Shown piece after piece: positions 1 through 8,126 of a DNA stretch of 14,099 bases. The stretch's first letter is position 1; every line of letters starts with the position of its first letter. The notes beneath the pieces were generated by a model, which had not been told where the DNA came from, did no database searches, and saw nothing but the letters and a program-made list of their open reading frames with translations. The position numbers and the translations under genes were made by a program. The stretch is from contig JASLIY010000127.1 of NCBI GenBank assembly GCA_030152675.1, positions 1 through 14,099 on the forward strand. The letters are read 5' to 3'. This stretch comes from Acinetobacter sp. GTDB lineage: Bacteria; Pseudomonadota; Gammaproteobacteria; Pseudomonadales; Moraxellaceae.

Positions 1-1789
1 TGATGCAGCCAACCTATTAAAACCAGCGCTCGCTCGCGGAGAGCTCAGAACCATTGCCGCCACAACGTGGGCCGAATACAAACAATATTTTGAAAAAGAC
101 GCCGCGCTGAGTCGACGCTTTCAAGTGGTCAAAGTCGAAGAGCCCACAGCGGAAGTGGCGATTGAAATGCTGAGGGCCATGTTGCCCATCATGATGAAAC
201 ATTTTGATTTACATATCGATGATGATGCCATCGTCAGTGCCGTACACAGTTCACACCGATATATCAGTGGTCGCCAACTGCCAGACAAAGCCATCAGTGT
301 GCTCGATACCGCTGCAGCGCGTGTGGCACTGTCGCAAAATGCACAACCGGTCAAGCTCGACCAACTGCTGGCACAGCACAGCAATCTGCAGCTGGAATAC
401 GATCTGATTCAAGGTGAGCAACAACAGCAACCGATCCATCAGCAGCGATTGGCAGATTTAAAGCAGCAGCTTGAACAACTCAGTCTCAACATCGCTGAGA
501 TCACACAGCGCTGGCAACAAGAACTCGAATTGGTACAACAGATGAAAAGCTTACACGCCCAGATCGTTGCAGATGCGCCGACTGCAACCCTGGGTTCAAC
601 CTCTGAACTGCAATTGAATCGGTCAACAACGCTGAGCCGTCTCAAGGCAGAACTGCACACCCTGCAAGGCCAAGATCCTCTGGTACATGCTCAGGTCAAT
701 CGCCAGATCGTCAATCAAATTATTTCGGACTGGACAGGGATTCCGATGGGGAAAATGCTCAGCGAACGTATTCCGCAATTACTCAATTTGCAGCAACGTT
801 TGGCTGAGCGCGTCATGGGCCAAGATGCGGCACTGAGCCAATTGGTGCAAGGAATCAAAGTTGCCAAGGCCAAACTCGAAGATCCTTCCAAGCCTCAAGG
901 GGTCTTCCTGTTACTCGGTCCAAGTGGTGTCGGCAAGACTGAAACTGCATTGGCCTTGGCCGATGAGCTATATGGCGGACAATCACACCTCATCAGTATC
1001 AATATGTCGGAATACCAAGAAGCACATAGTGTCTCGGGGCTCAAAGGAGCGCCGCCCGGATATGTGGGCTATGGTCAAGGCGGGGTTTTGACCGAAGCAG
1101 TACGCCGCAATCCGTATAGTGTGGTGTTACTGGATGAAATTGAAAAAGCACATCGTGATGTACATGAGCTGTTTTATCAGGTCTTTGATAAAGGTGTGCT
1201 CGAAGATGCTGAAGGTCGAATCATTGATTTTAAAAACACCACCATCCTCCTGACCTCAAATATTGCTTCGAGCGCCATCATGCAAGCCTGTCTCAATCAG
1301 CCTGTAACGGATTGGCCCACAAGCACAGCCTTGTTGGACTTAGTCAAACCACACTTATATCAAACCTTTAAACCTGCATTTCTGGGCAGAATGCGGGTCG
1401 TGCCCTATTTCCCCTTACACGATGAACTGTTAGAACGCATCATTGAGTACAAGCTCGCGGTGATCCAAACTCGGCTCGATCAACAATATGCCATCGCACT
1501 TGAATATGATCCTGCGTTGATTGCGCTAATCCTCGATCGTTGCACTGAAGTCGATAGTGGTGCGCGCAATATCGAACACATTTTAAATGCCAGTGTCTTA
1601 CCTGAACTGGCCACCTTGATCTTGGTTGCACTGAGTGAACAAAACCTCCCGCAAAAAATCTGTATTCAGGTTGATCAAGACCAGATTCACTATCAACTGA
1701 TCCAACACCCAAAAGCAGCATCACAACGCACAACCAAGCCGCAGCGGAAGCGCCATAACAAAGCCCCCAAAGCCAACGCAGAACAATAA
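1..1789 (+). CDS. tssH: T6SS sheath-disassembly ATPase TssH/ClpV (5' end outside window)
   Basis: AAA+ unfoldase of the Clp/Hsp100 class that recognises contracted T6SS sheath in the cytoplasm and disassembles it for reuse. The reading frame is open from the first base, so the N-terminal sheath-binding domain and the Walker motifs of the first ATPase ring lie upstream. What is visible, in order: the end of NBD1 (ATTW sensor region and LSRRF arginine finger, nt 77-120), a Q/L/E-rich coiled-coil middle domain (about nt 380-570), the [10 protein letters not shown] linker into NBD2, Walker A GPSGVGKT at nt 917-940, Walker B VVLLDE at nt 1121-1138, and sensor-2-like SGAR near nt 1557. The T6SS assignment over ClpB rests on the next gene being tssA, followed by tssK and tssL. 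The C-terminus is an unusually basic K/R-rich tail. A GTG at 125 is internal and not the start. Confidence 0.95.
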   Translation, partial: DAANLLKPALARGELRTIAATTWAEYKQYFEKDAALSRRFQVVKVEEPTAEVAIEMLRAMLPIMMKHFDLHIDDDAIVSAVHSSHRYISGRQLPDKAISVLDTAAARVALSQNAQPVKLDQLLAQHSNLQLEYDLIQGEQQQQPIHQQRLADLKQQLEQLSLNIAEITQRWQQELELVQQMKSLHAQIVADAPTATLGSTSELQLNRSTTLSRLKAELHTLQGQDPLVHAQVNRQIVNQIISDWTGIPMGKMLSERIPQLLNLQQRLAERVMGQDAALSQLVQGIKVAKAKLEDPSKPQGVFLLLGPSGVGKTETALALADELYGGQSHLISINMSEYQEAHSVSGLKGAPPGYVGYGQGGVLTEAVRRNPYSVVLLDEIEKAHRDVHELFYQVFDKGVLEDAEGRIIDFKNTTILLTSNIASSAIMQACLNQPVTDWPTSTALLDLVKPHLYQTFKPAFLGRMRVVPYFPLHDELLERIIEYKLAVIQTRLDQQYAIALEYDPALIALILDRCTEVDSGARNIEHILNASVLPELATLILVALSEQNLPQKICIQVDQDQIHYQLIQHPKAASQRTTKPQRKRHNKAPKANAEQ

Positions 1790-1847
1790 ATCAAAAAAAC
1801 AAGCAGCGAGTATGTCGTGTCACGATTAAAAATTAGAGTAAAGCGAT

Positions 1848-3035
1848 ATGAATATTGACCTAAATGGATTATTAGCCCCTATTTCAACCCAACATCCCTG
1901 TGGTGAGGATTTAACTTTTTCCAATGCCTTTCATGAGATCAAAAAAGCTCAAACTCAGGATGATCCTTTATTGGATCAAGGAGATTGGGTACTTCCGCCC
2001 AAACAAGCAGACTGGTCCTTTGTGGCAAAGCGCGCAGCAGAACTGCTGCGCCAACAGAGTAAGGATATTCGTCTATTGGCGTGGTTGATCGAGGCTTGGA
2101 CCCATCTGGATGGTTTCAAGGGCATGCTTTCTGGCCTTTCACTGTGCCATCAACTGTTGGCGCAATATTGGTTCGAGATTTACCCGCGCATCGAAGAGGA
2201 GGATTTGGATCAGCGTTTGGGTTTATTGCAAGGCATGATCAATCAGCTCCCCTATTTGATCAAGCAAATTCCACTCAATCAGCAACACCCCAATTCGACC
2301 TTATTAGCGTATGAAAACTTATCTCATCAGCGCCATCAAGGCCTTAAACATCCCGATGAAGTCGATCTTGCCCAACTGTCTGTCAGCATAGAACAGGCCG
2401 AACAACGCATGCTTGACATTCCACTGTCGCAGCGGCAACACGACTATCAACAATTTCTAGATATATTAGCGCATTGGCAGATACTCAAACAGATCTTAGA
2501 ACAGTGCATGCAACAAGATGCGCCACGCTTTGCCCAAATCGATAGCATGTTTGAACAGATTGATGCCCATCTCAAAAAGCTGTATCAGGTCGAGCGCTGG
2601 GGACCACTCACCGCTTTCAACCACACTACTGACACGGCGTTACAGCACACGCTTCACCCCAGCCCAACGCTCAATGTCTTGGCGCAATTGTCCACGCAGA
2701 CCTCCGAATCAGATCAAACTCAGCCCTCATCTCCAGAGATATCTCAAGTGGCCTTCGCAAACACCGCATCGCCTCAACCACACACTCTGCAATTGAGTGC
2801 CGATAACCATCAGCACAACCGAGAACACGCGATCGCTACCCTGCAACAAATCTCCGAATACTTTAAGAAAAATGAACCGCATAGCCCAGTGAGTTACATG
2901 CTCGAAAAAACCATCCTGTGGAGCCAACTGCCCCTACATGAATGGCTCGCACAGGTGATTAAAGGCGAACAAGCACTGGCAGATGTCCATGAATTATTGG
3001 GTGCCCATGCCGATATCACTCAGACAAATTCCTAA
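1848..3035 (+). CDS. tssA: T6SS assembly protein TssA (ImpA family)
   Basis: TssA is a cytoplasmic T6SS component that joins the membrane complex and baseplate and can cap the distal end of the growing tail. The 395-residue protein has the ImpA_N domain at about residues 5-120 (PCGEDL near 17-22, then the W-rich stretch ending in FEIYPRIEEEDLDQRLG). A variable helical middle and a T/S/P/Q-rich linker (about 265-325) follow. The C-terminal segment at about 325-372 carries the motifs EPHSPVSYMLE and LPLHEWL typical of this family. ATG at 1848 is preceded by a purine-rich stretch (AGAGTAAAG) at suitable spacing. It lies 58 nt after tssH and 45 nt before tssK, on the same strand, so co-transcription is likely. 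Which TssA subclass it belongs to was not determined. Confidence 0.93.
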   Translation: MNIDLNGLLAPISTQHPCGEDLTFSNAFHEIKKAQTQDDPLLDQGDWVLPPKQADWSFVAKRAAELLRQQSKDIRLLAWLIEAWTHLDGFKGMLSGLSLCHQLLAQYWFEIYPRIEEEDLDQRLGLLQGMINQLPYLIKQIPLNQQHPNSTLLAYENLSHQRHQGLKHPDEVDLAQLSVSIEQAEQRMLDIPLSQRQHDYQQFLDILAHWQILKQILEQCMQQDAPRFAQIDSMFEQIDAHLKKLYQVERWGPLTAFNHTTDTALQHTLHPSPTLNVLAQLSTQTSESDQTQPSSPEISQVAFANTASPQPHTLQLSADNHQHNREHAIATLQQISEYFKKNEPHSPVSYMLEKTILWSQLPLHEWLAQVIKGEQALADVHELLGAHADITQTNS

Positions 3036-3080
3036 GCAAAACTCCAATTTAGCACCTGATTAAAAGCGTGGTTATCCATT

Positions 3081-4448
3081 ATGTCTAAAGCAGAAAAAGT
3101 ACTCTGGGGCGAAGGCTTATTTTTACGCCCGCAACACTTCCAGCTCCAAGATCGCTACCATGAGCAACGTCTCACGCAGAGCTTGCATGCCTGCGTGCCA
3201 TTTGCCTACGGCATTCAGCAATTAAAAGTCGATCAATCTCAGCTGGCTTTGCATGTCTTGGCACTTGAGCAGGTTGAGATGATCTGGCAAGACGGTGAAA
3301 TCTATCGCGCGCCCAGCCAAGATTTACTGCCTGAACCGATTCAACTCGATCAACTCAATATCGGTGCCGAGATGTGGGTGTATTTGGCGCTGCCAAGTCT
3401 ACAAGCCAATAAACAAAATGTCGCGCATACTGCCACGGCGCAAGCCGGGCGTTATCACAGTTTCTTGCAAGAAACCCATGACTTATTTACCGATGCCGCA
3501 GCAGCTGAAATCACCTTATTGAGACGGCGTGCAGTATTGAAGTTATTAGACAGCCACATCGAAGCACCACAAGATCTGGATGGTTTTCACTATATCGCCA
3601 TCGCCAAAATCAAAAGACAACATGCTGGTCATTTTGAACTCGACCCACGCTTCATTGCGCCGATCTTGCACATCCAAGCCTCTGATCACTTGATGAATAA
3701 TCTCAAGCACATCCTGAATGTGATCCAAGCCAAAATCAAAACCATACAATCCAATAATCGTGAAAATGAACAAAAAATCATTGAGTTCCGTTCAGGCGAT
3801 ATCGTGTCTTTCTGGTTGGTGAATGCGCTGAATACCGCCTATGCCAGCTTAAACCACCTCTATCAACATGCGCAGATTCATCCTGAACGGCTGTTTTTTG
3901 AATTGCTGCGTTTGAGCGGATCTTTGCTGACCTTTTCAACTGCCTATCAAGTTGAACATCTCCCCAAGTATCAGCATCTCAATTTACAAGAAAGTTTTAG
4001 TCATCTGGATCGGATCTTACGCGAACTGCTGGATACGATTATTTCCAATCGCTATATCAGTATCGGCCTCACAGAAACCCGCCCTTCCTACTGGGTCGGT
4101 CAATTGGCCAGTGACAAGATCAACCGCGATGCACGGCTGTATTTGGCACTCTCTAGCCGCAGTATGCAAACACATGAGTTGATCCAAATCGTGCCACTAC
4201 GGGTCAAAGTCGGCAATAGTGTTGATGTGGAACAGCGTGTGGTTTCAGCACTTCCCGCGATTCCGCTGCACCACATGATGCAAGTGCCTACCGCGATTCC
4301 GGTACGTTCTGGGGTCAGCTATTTTGAAATCGAACCACACCATGCGTTATATCAACGCATGCTTGATGCACAAAGTATCTGCATCTATGTCCCTGCTGGG
4401 TTCCAAGACATCAGCTTAGAACTGATTGCTGTCGTGAATGCCGAATAA
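3081..4448 (+). CDS. tssK: T6SS baseplate protein TssK
   Basis: TssK (ImpJ/VasE family) is the trimeric cytoplasmic adaptor that connects the T6SS baseplate wedge (TssE-F-G) to the inner-membrane proteins TssL and TssM. The 455-residue length is normal for the family. The N-terminus has the hallmark block VLWGEGLFLRPQHFQ at about residues 7-21, which belongs to the shell domain that contacts the baseplate. Family-typical stretches follow throughout, including the ELLRLSGSLLTF helix and, in the C-terminal receptor-like part, RSGVSYFEIE and ICIYVPAGF. The ATG at 3081 has only a weak ribosome-binding site, as is common inside a translated operon. The gene sits between tssA and tssL, which is a frequent T6SS arrangement and supports the call. 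Confidence 0.95.
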   Translation: MSKAEKVLWGEGLFLRPQHFQLQDRYHEQRLTQSLHACVPFAYGIQQLKVDQSQLALHVLALEQVEMIWQDGEIYRAPSQDLLPEPIQLDQLNIGAEMWVYLALPSLQANKQNVAHTATAQAGRYHSFLQETHDLFTDAAAAEITLLRRRAVLKLLDSHIEAPQDLDGFHYIAIAKIKRQHAGHFELDPRFIAPILHIQASDHLMNNLKHILNVIQAKIKTIQSNNRENEQKIIEFRSGDIVSFWLVNALNTAYASLNHLYQHAQIHPERLFFELLRLSGSLLTFSTAYQVEHLPKYQHLNLQESFSHLDRILRELLDTIISNRYISIGLTETRPSYWVGQLASDKINRDARLYLALSSRSMQTHELIQIVPLRVKVGNSVDVEQRVVSALPAIPLHHMMQVPTAIPVRSGVSYFEIEPHHALYQRMLDAQSICIYVPAGFQDISLELIAVVNAE

Positions 4449-4461
4449 CGAGAAATACACT

Positions 4462-5265
4462 ATGAGTTCATCCCAATACATCAGCTCTTTATTTAAACAA
4501 ACTCCGCTAGAACCGATACCTGAAGCGCTTCTAGCGCCAAAAAGCATAGATTCAGTGCAGTTGATTGACTTGCTCTATGATGGTTTTTATATCGTGTTCC
4601 TGCTCAAAAATGGCTATATCGCCGAACAAGCCAACGACTTTCGCGACAAGATCTTAGCCTTGCTGAAGCAGTTTGAGCAGCAGGCCAGAAAGCTGCAATT
4701 CTCCGCACAAGACATTCACGATGCGCAATATGCCTACTGCGCTTTATTGGATGAAACCATTGTCAGCCAACAAGATCCAAGCTTTTTTCAGCTACAAAAT
4801 ATCTGGTTGATCAATCCACTACAGCTCAATTTATTTGGTTCACAATTGGCGGGGCATCGCTTTTTTGAAACCCTAGAACAATTACGTAGTCATGGGAAAG
4901 CACGTTTGGCGGCTTTAGAAATTTTCCACTACTGCCTCTTGCTGGGTTTTCAGGGACACTATCGCCTGAATAGTACTGAAAGCCTCAATCATCTGGTGGC
5001 GCGTGTCGGCGATGAAATTGATTTTCTCAAAGCCAATAAAACCGCCTTTGCCCCCTATGTGGCTTTACCTGATCAAATTCAAAATAAGATCCATCATGAA
5101 TTGCCATTCTTCTGGATTTTGATCACCTTGCTATGTTTTACCCTGATCAGTTTTGCAAGCCTTTACTTTTTATTGTCTAAAAATGAACAGCAATCCTTGG
5201 CGAACTTTAAAAATATCATTCAGCCCAGTGCCGAAAACGCACACATCACCATCTATCTGCCCTAA
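4462..5265 (+). CDS. tssL: T6SS inner-membrane protein TssL (DotU family)
   Basis: TssL is the C-tail-anchored inner-membrane protein that, with TssM and TssJ, forms the T6SS membrane complex; its cytoplasmic hook domain contacts TssK. The predicted 267-residue protein shows the DotU signatures CALLDETIVSQ (about residues 93-103) and EIFHYCLLLGFQGHYR (about 153-168). One hydrophobic helix follows at about 215-238, then a short periplasmic tail. It has no fused OmpA-like peptidoglycan-binding domain, so wall anchoring would have to come from another protein. I chose ATG 4462 (MSSSQY), 13 nt after the tssK stop. An in-frame ATG at 4438 overlaps the end of tssK and would add 8 residues, but it has no visible Shine-Dalgarno sequence. 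The start choice is uncertain; the identity is not. Confidence 0.92.
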   Translation: MSSSQYISSLFKQTPLEPIPEALLAPKSIDSVQLIDLLYDGFYIVFLLKNGYIAEQANDFRDKILALLKQFEQQARKLQFSAQDIHDAQYAYCALLDETIVSQQDPSFFQLQNIWLINPLQLNLFGSQLAGHRFFETLEQLRSHGKARLAALEIFHYCLLLGFQGHYRLNSTESLNHLVARVGDEIDFLKANKTAFAPYVALPDQIQNKIHHELPFFWILITLLCFTLISFASLYFLLSKNEQQSLANFKNIIQPSAENAHITIYLP

Positions 5266-5276
5266 GTCATCTGCGC

Positions 5277-6212
5277 ATGATCGGGTTGATCTGTGGTTTT
5301 TTCGTCCTGTTCAGCATTGGATTGGCATTACTGATGTCATTCGAGCTGCGGATGAAAGCCCTGCAACTGTTGCAATCCTTATATCCGACTGGCAAAAAAA
5401 ATTGGCATCGGCTGGTACAGCATACGCAACGCTTTAATCAAGCCGCCTCAAATCAACACACCCAACAACACTGGCACTTACAACAGTGGTGGATGCTGCT
5501 TGCGGGTCTGTGTGTATTTATGAGCATTTTGATTTTTGCTTTTACCCGCCGTATTGATCCCAATCAGCAACAAGCCGAATACCTCAAAGCCGCTGATCCT
5601 CAGATCTATCAATTACTCAATGGTGAGATCCTGAGCCCGCCACCAGAAATTGATGATCATCTGGTCAATGCAGCGATTGTTGAAGCCACCCAATTGGCAC
5701 AAAACAGCCCAAATCGCGCCGCTTCAGACCTCAATCTGGATAACCCTCAAGCACAATCCGAACTGTATGCACAGCGCAATAGTGACTTGGTCGACCGGAA
5801 ATGGAAGCGGATGAATCCACGCTATCAACAGCGTTTGCTGATGGTGTTTAAAATCATGCAAGAACGTTATGGTTATGAACTGGTGCTCCTCGAAGGCTAT
5901 CGCAGCCCCGAACGCCAAAACTTATTGGCACGCAATGCCAATACCACACGGGCTGGCGCATTTCAAAGTTATCATCAGTTCGGTTTGGCTGCCGATGTGG
6001 CCTTTAAACGCGACAATAAAGTCGTGATCAGTGAGCGTGATCCATGGGCGATGCGCGGTTATCAACTCTATGGCCAAGTGGCTGAATCCGTGGGTCTGAC
6101 GTGGGGCGGACGTTGGAAATCGATTCAGGACTATGGTCATACCGAATACCGCTTACCCGGACTGAGAAAAACCGCTGACATGGCCGCACAGCTCAGTAAT
6201 GAAGCGCAATAA
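5277..6212 (+). CDS. tagX: T6SS-associated peptidoglycan hydrolase TagX (M15/VanY-like)
   Basis: Membrane-anchored zinc peptidase of the M15 superfamily. In Acinetobacter, TagX is known as a T6SS-linked peptidoglycan endopeptidase needed for secretion, thought to open the wall for the apparatus. The 311-residue protein has a hydrophobic N-terminus (about 2-20) and a second transmembrane helix (about 71-90), followed by a catalytic domain from about 165 to 295. It shows the GYRSPERQ block (207-214), zinc ligands H233 and D240 in SYHQFGLAAD, and a D-x-x-H motif (D285, H288) in QDYGHTEY. The D-x-x-H spacing resembles phage L-alanyl-D-glutamate endopeptidases more than classical D,D-carboxypeptidases. 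It starts 12 nt after tssL and is the last gene of the cluster. No clear Shine-Dalgarno precedes ATG 5277; a start at M20 or M26 would remove the first hydrophobic segment. Confidence 0.88.
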   Translation: MIGLICGFFVLFSIGLALLMSFELRMKALQLLQSLYPTGKKNWHRLVQHTQRFNQAASNQHTQQHWHLQQWWMLLAGLCVFMSILIFAFTRRIDPNQQQAEYLKAADPQIYQLLNGEILSPPPEIDDHLVNAAIVEATQLAQNSPNRAASDLNLDNPQAQSELYAQRNSDLVDRKWKRMNPRYQQRLLMVFKIMQERYGYELVLLEGYRSPERQNLLARNANTTRAGAFQSYHQFGLAADVAFKRDNKVVISERDPWAMRGYQLYGQVAESVGLTWGGRWKSIQDYGHTEYRLPGLRKTADMAAQLSNEAQ

Positions 6213-6289
6213 CCAAGCAAAGTTCCACCCAAGATCTGCACACCATCACAGCACTCAACAAATCCTCAGCACCCGCCTCAAAACCAAAC
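6213..6289 (+). terminator. C-rich, G-poor stretch after tagX, possible Rho-dependent termination region
   Basis: By hand count, about 31 C and 7 G occur in these 77 nt, directly after the tagX stop codon. No GC hairpin followed by a T run is visible between tagX and the transporter gene. A C-rich, G-poor, unstructured transcript is the usual picture of a Rho utilisation site, and this is where the T6SS operon would be expected to end. The termination role is inferred from composition and position only. Confidence 0.3.
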
Positions 6290-6326
6290 TATTATTTAAT
6301 ATTTACATCAAAAAAAATAAATAATA
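6290..6326. repeat. AT-only inverted repeat, 9-bp arms
   Basis: TATTATTTA at 6290-6298 and its exact complement TAAATAATA at 6318-6326 flank a 19-nt spacer. It lies in a very AT-rich 150-bp stretch upstream of the peptide transporter. The arms contain no G or C, so a stable RNA hairpin is unlikely. It could be part of a promoter or a protein-binding site, or simply chance in AT-rich DNA. Confidence 0.25.
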
Positions 6327-6448
6327 TGACATACAAAACAATGAGATAACCAATAAAAGCATAAAAACGAATAGTTACACAAATAAAGTTGCTGCACGAT
6401 AAAACAATCCTGATGATGCATAAATCGCAACAACAAAAAGAATATCCT

Positions 6449-8077
6449 ATGCAACAATCAACGCCAACTTCGGACCAACACACTGGTCAAAATCCGGATC
6501 AAAAACATAATCAAAGTTTTTATGGTCATCCTCGCCCGTTAAAGGGATTATTTTTAACAGAGATCTGGGAGCGTTTCTCTTATTACGGTATTCGACCGCT
6601 ACTGATCTTATATATGTCCGCCATCGTCGCCGAAGGTGGCCTTGGCTTGGAGCGTGCCAGCGCTGCGGCCTTGGTGGGATTGTTCTCTGGGTCAATTTAT
6701 TTGATGACCATCTTTGGGGGGTGGATCGCAGACAATTGGCTCGGCCAAGCCAAATCCGTGTGGTATGGCTCAATCATCATCGCCATGGGACATTTATCGA
6801 TTGCCATGAGCGCGATCTTTGACAATTTCTTTTTTTACTTTGGCCTAGTGCTGATTGTGTTGGGAACAGGCTTATTTAAAACCTGTATTGCCGTCATTGT
6901 CGGCACCCTATATTCAGACACGGATGGCAGACGTGATGCTGGATTTTCAATTTTCTATATGGGGATTAACATCGGTGCATTTTGTGCACCCCTAGTCACA
7001 GGCTTATTGATCGAACATTATGCTTGGCATATTGGTTTCGGCATTGGTGGCATCGGCATGCTGATCTCCTTGATCACTTTTCGCTTATATGCGGTTCCAC
7101 AGTTACAGGATTTCAACCGCAGTCAACTGGCTACGACCACCCCCTTGTCAGACAGCGATGCCAATAGACAACAGCTCAATCCTGAGCCTATCCCCGTCCC
7201 CAGCTACGACCACCCCGTAGTGAAACATCCACATGCCGGTAAAATTGTCCTAGGATTTTTATTAACCTTGGCCGTAGTGATTGGCTTGGTGAGCATCGGA
7301 ATCATCAAAATCAATACGGTGCTGATGGCGACCTATCTGATGATGGTCATTATCTTGAGCCTCGTGTTGTATTTTCTGTATTTCATGCTGTCCAAAGCAT
7401 TTACCCGGGTCGAGAAATATAAGATCTTGTTGTGTTTTATTTTGATCTTTGTCGCTGCGCTGTATTGGTCTGCATTTGAGCAACAACCGACCTCGTATAA
7501 CCTATTTGCACGCGACTATACCGATCGCATGTTGTTTGGCCTGCAAATTCCAACAGTCTGGTTTCAATCCATCAATCCGATCTTTATCGTGATCTTTGCA
7601 CCAGTCTTGGGTTGGCTGTGGGTAAAACTGGATCGAGTCAATAAGAATCCAAGTCATATCATCAAGTTTGCACTTGCCTTGCTCTTTGCCGCCTTAGGCT
7701 TTCTGGTGATGGCACTGGCGAGTCAAGCCGTGGTCTCCGGTCAAGGGGCTTTGGTGTCACCACTTTGGTTAGTCAGCAGTTTGTTTTTACTGACCTTGGG
7801 TGAATTATTATTAAGTCCAATCGGGCTATCTGCAATGACGCTGCTGTCTCCAAGCGCGATCCGTGGGCAAATCATGGGACTCTGGTGTACTGCTCTTGCT
7901 TTGGGCAATGTCATCGCAGGCCTGATCGGTGGTCACATGATCAGCGACACAATTGAAAACCTACCCCGCTTATTTTTCCAATGTATTTTCGTGTTGTGTG
8001 CTGGGGCTATTGTTTTATTCGTACTCAATCCGGTGATGAAAAAATTGCTCAAGCAACCGCAATCCAACAGTGTCTAA
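6449..8077 (+). CDS. POT-family proton-coupled di-/tripeptide transporter
   Basis: Inner-membrane major-facilitator transporter of the PTR2/POT family, which imports di- and tripeptides with protons. From ATG 6449 the protein is 542 residues. It carries the diagnostic proton-coupling motif E-x-x-E-R-F-x-Y-Y-G at residues 38-47 (EIWERFSYYG), the second family signature FSIFYMGINIGAF about 140 residues further on, and the conserved FEQQ...NLFARDYTDR block in the second half. Many hydrophobic helices (12-14 by eye) are separated by a polar loop near residues 220-265. The frame is open upstream to a TTG at 6389 and ATGs at 6413 and 6416, but these lack Shine-Dalgarno sequences. ATG 6449 has an AAAAAG stretch 8 nt upstream and gives a normal soluble N-terminus. 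Substrate range cannot be read from sequence. A peptidase gene follows after 49 bp. Confidence 0.92.
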   Translation: MQQSTPTSDQHTGQNPDQKHNQSFYGHPRPLKGLFLTEIWERFSYYGIRPLLILYMSAIVAEGGLGLERASAAALVGLFSGSIYLMTIFGGWIADNWLGQAKSVWYGSIIIAMGHLSIAMSAIFDNFFFYFGLVLIVLGTGLFKTCIAVIVGTLYSDTDGRRDAGFSIFYMGINIGAFCAPLVTGLLIEHYAWHIGFGIGGIGMLISLITFRLYAVPQLQDFNRSQLATTTPLSDSDANRQQLNPEPIPVPSYDHPVVKHPHAGKIVLGFLLTLAVVIGLVSIGIIKINTVLMATYLMMVIILSLVLYFLYFMLSKAFTRVEKYKILLCFILIFVAALYWSAFEQQPTSYNLFARDYTDRMLFGLQIPTVWFQSINPIFIVIFAPVLGWLWVKLDRVNKNPSHIIKFALALLFAALGFLVMALASQAVVSGQGALVSPLWLVSSLFLLTLGELLLSPIGLSAMTLLSPSAIRGQIMGLWCTALALGNVIAGLIGGHMISDTIENLPRLFFQCIFVLCAGAIVLFVLNPVMKKLLKQPQSNSV

Positions 8078-8126
8078 GCGTATATGATATGAATGTTTAT
8101 CCGTCTTTCAATCTAGGAGTGCTGCA

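Noticed and set aside
125..1789. GTG at 125 as start of a 554-residue protein
   Set aside because: The frame is open to the window edge and the upstream codons encode the conserved end of the first ClpV ATPase domain, so this is an internal codon.
5153..5437. 94-codon + strand ORF bridging tssL and tagX
   Set aside because: It reads both genes in the wrong frame and has no family features.
6290..6326. AT inverted repeat as an intrinsic terminator for the T6SS operon
   Set aside because: The arms have no G or C and there is no following T run on the + strand, so a stable terminator hairpin is unlikely.
6292..6483. Minus-strand 63-codon ORF rich in I, C, F and Y
   Set aside because: It is the reverse reading of AT-rich spacer plus the start of the transporter gene, with no ribosome-binding site or recognisable family.
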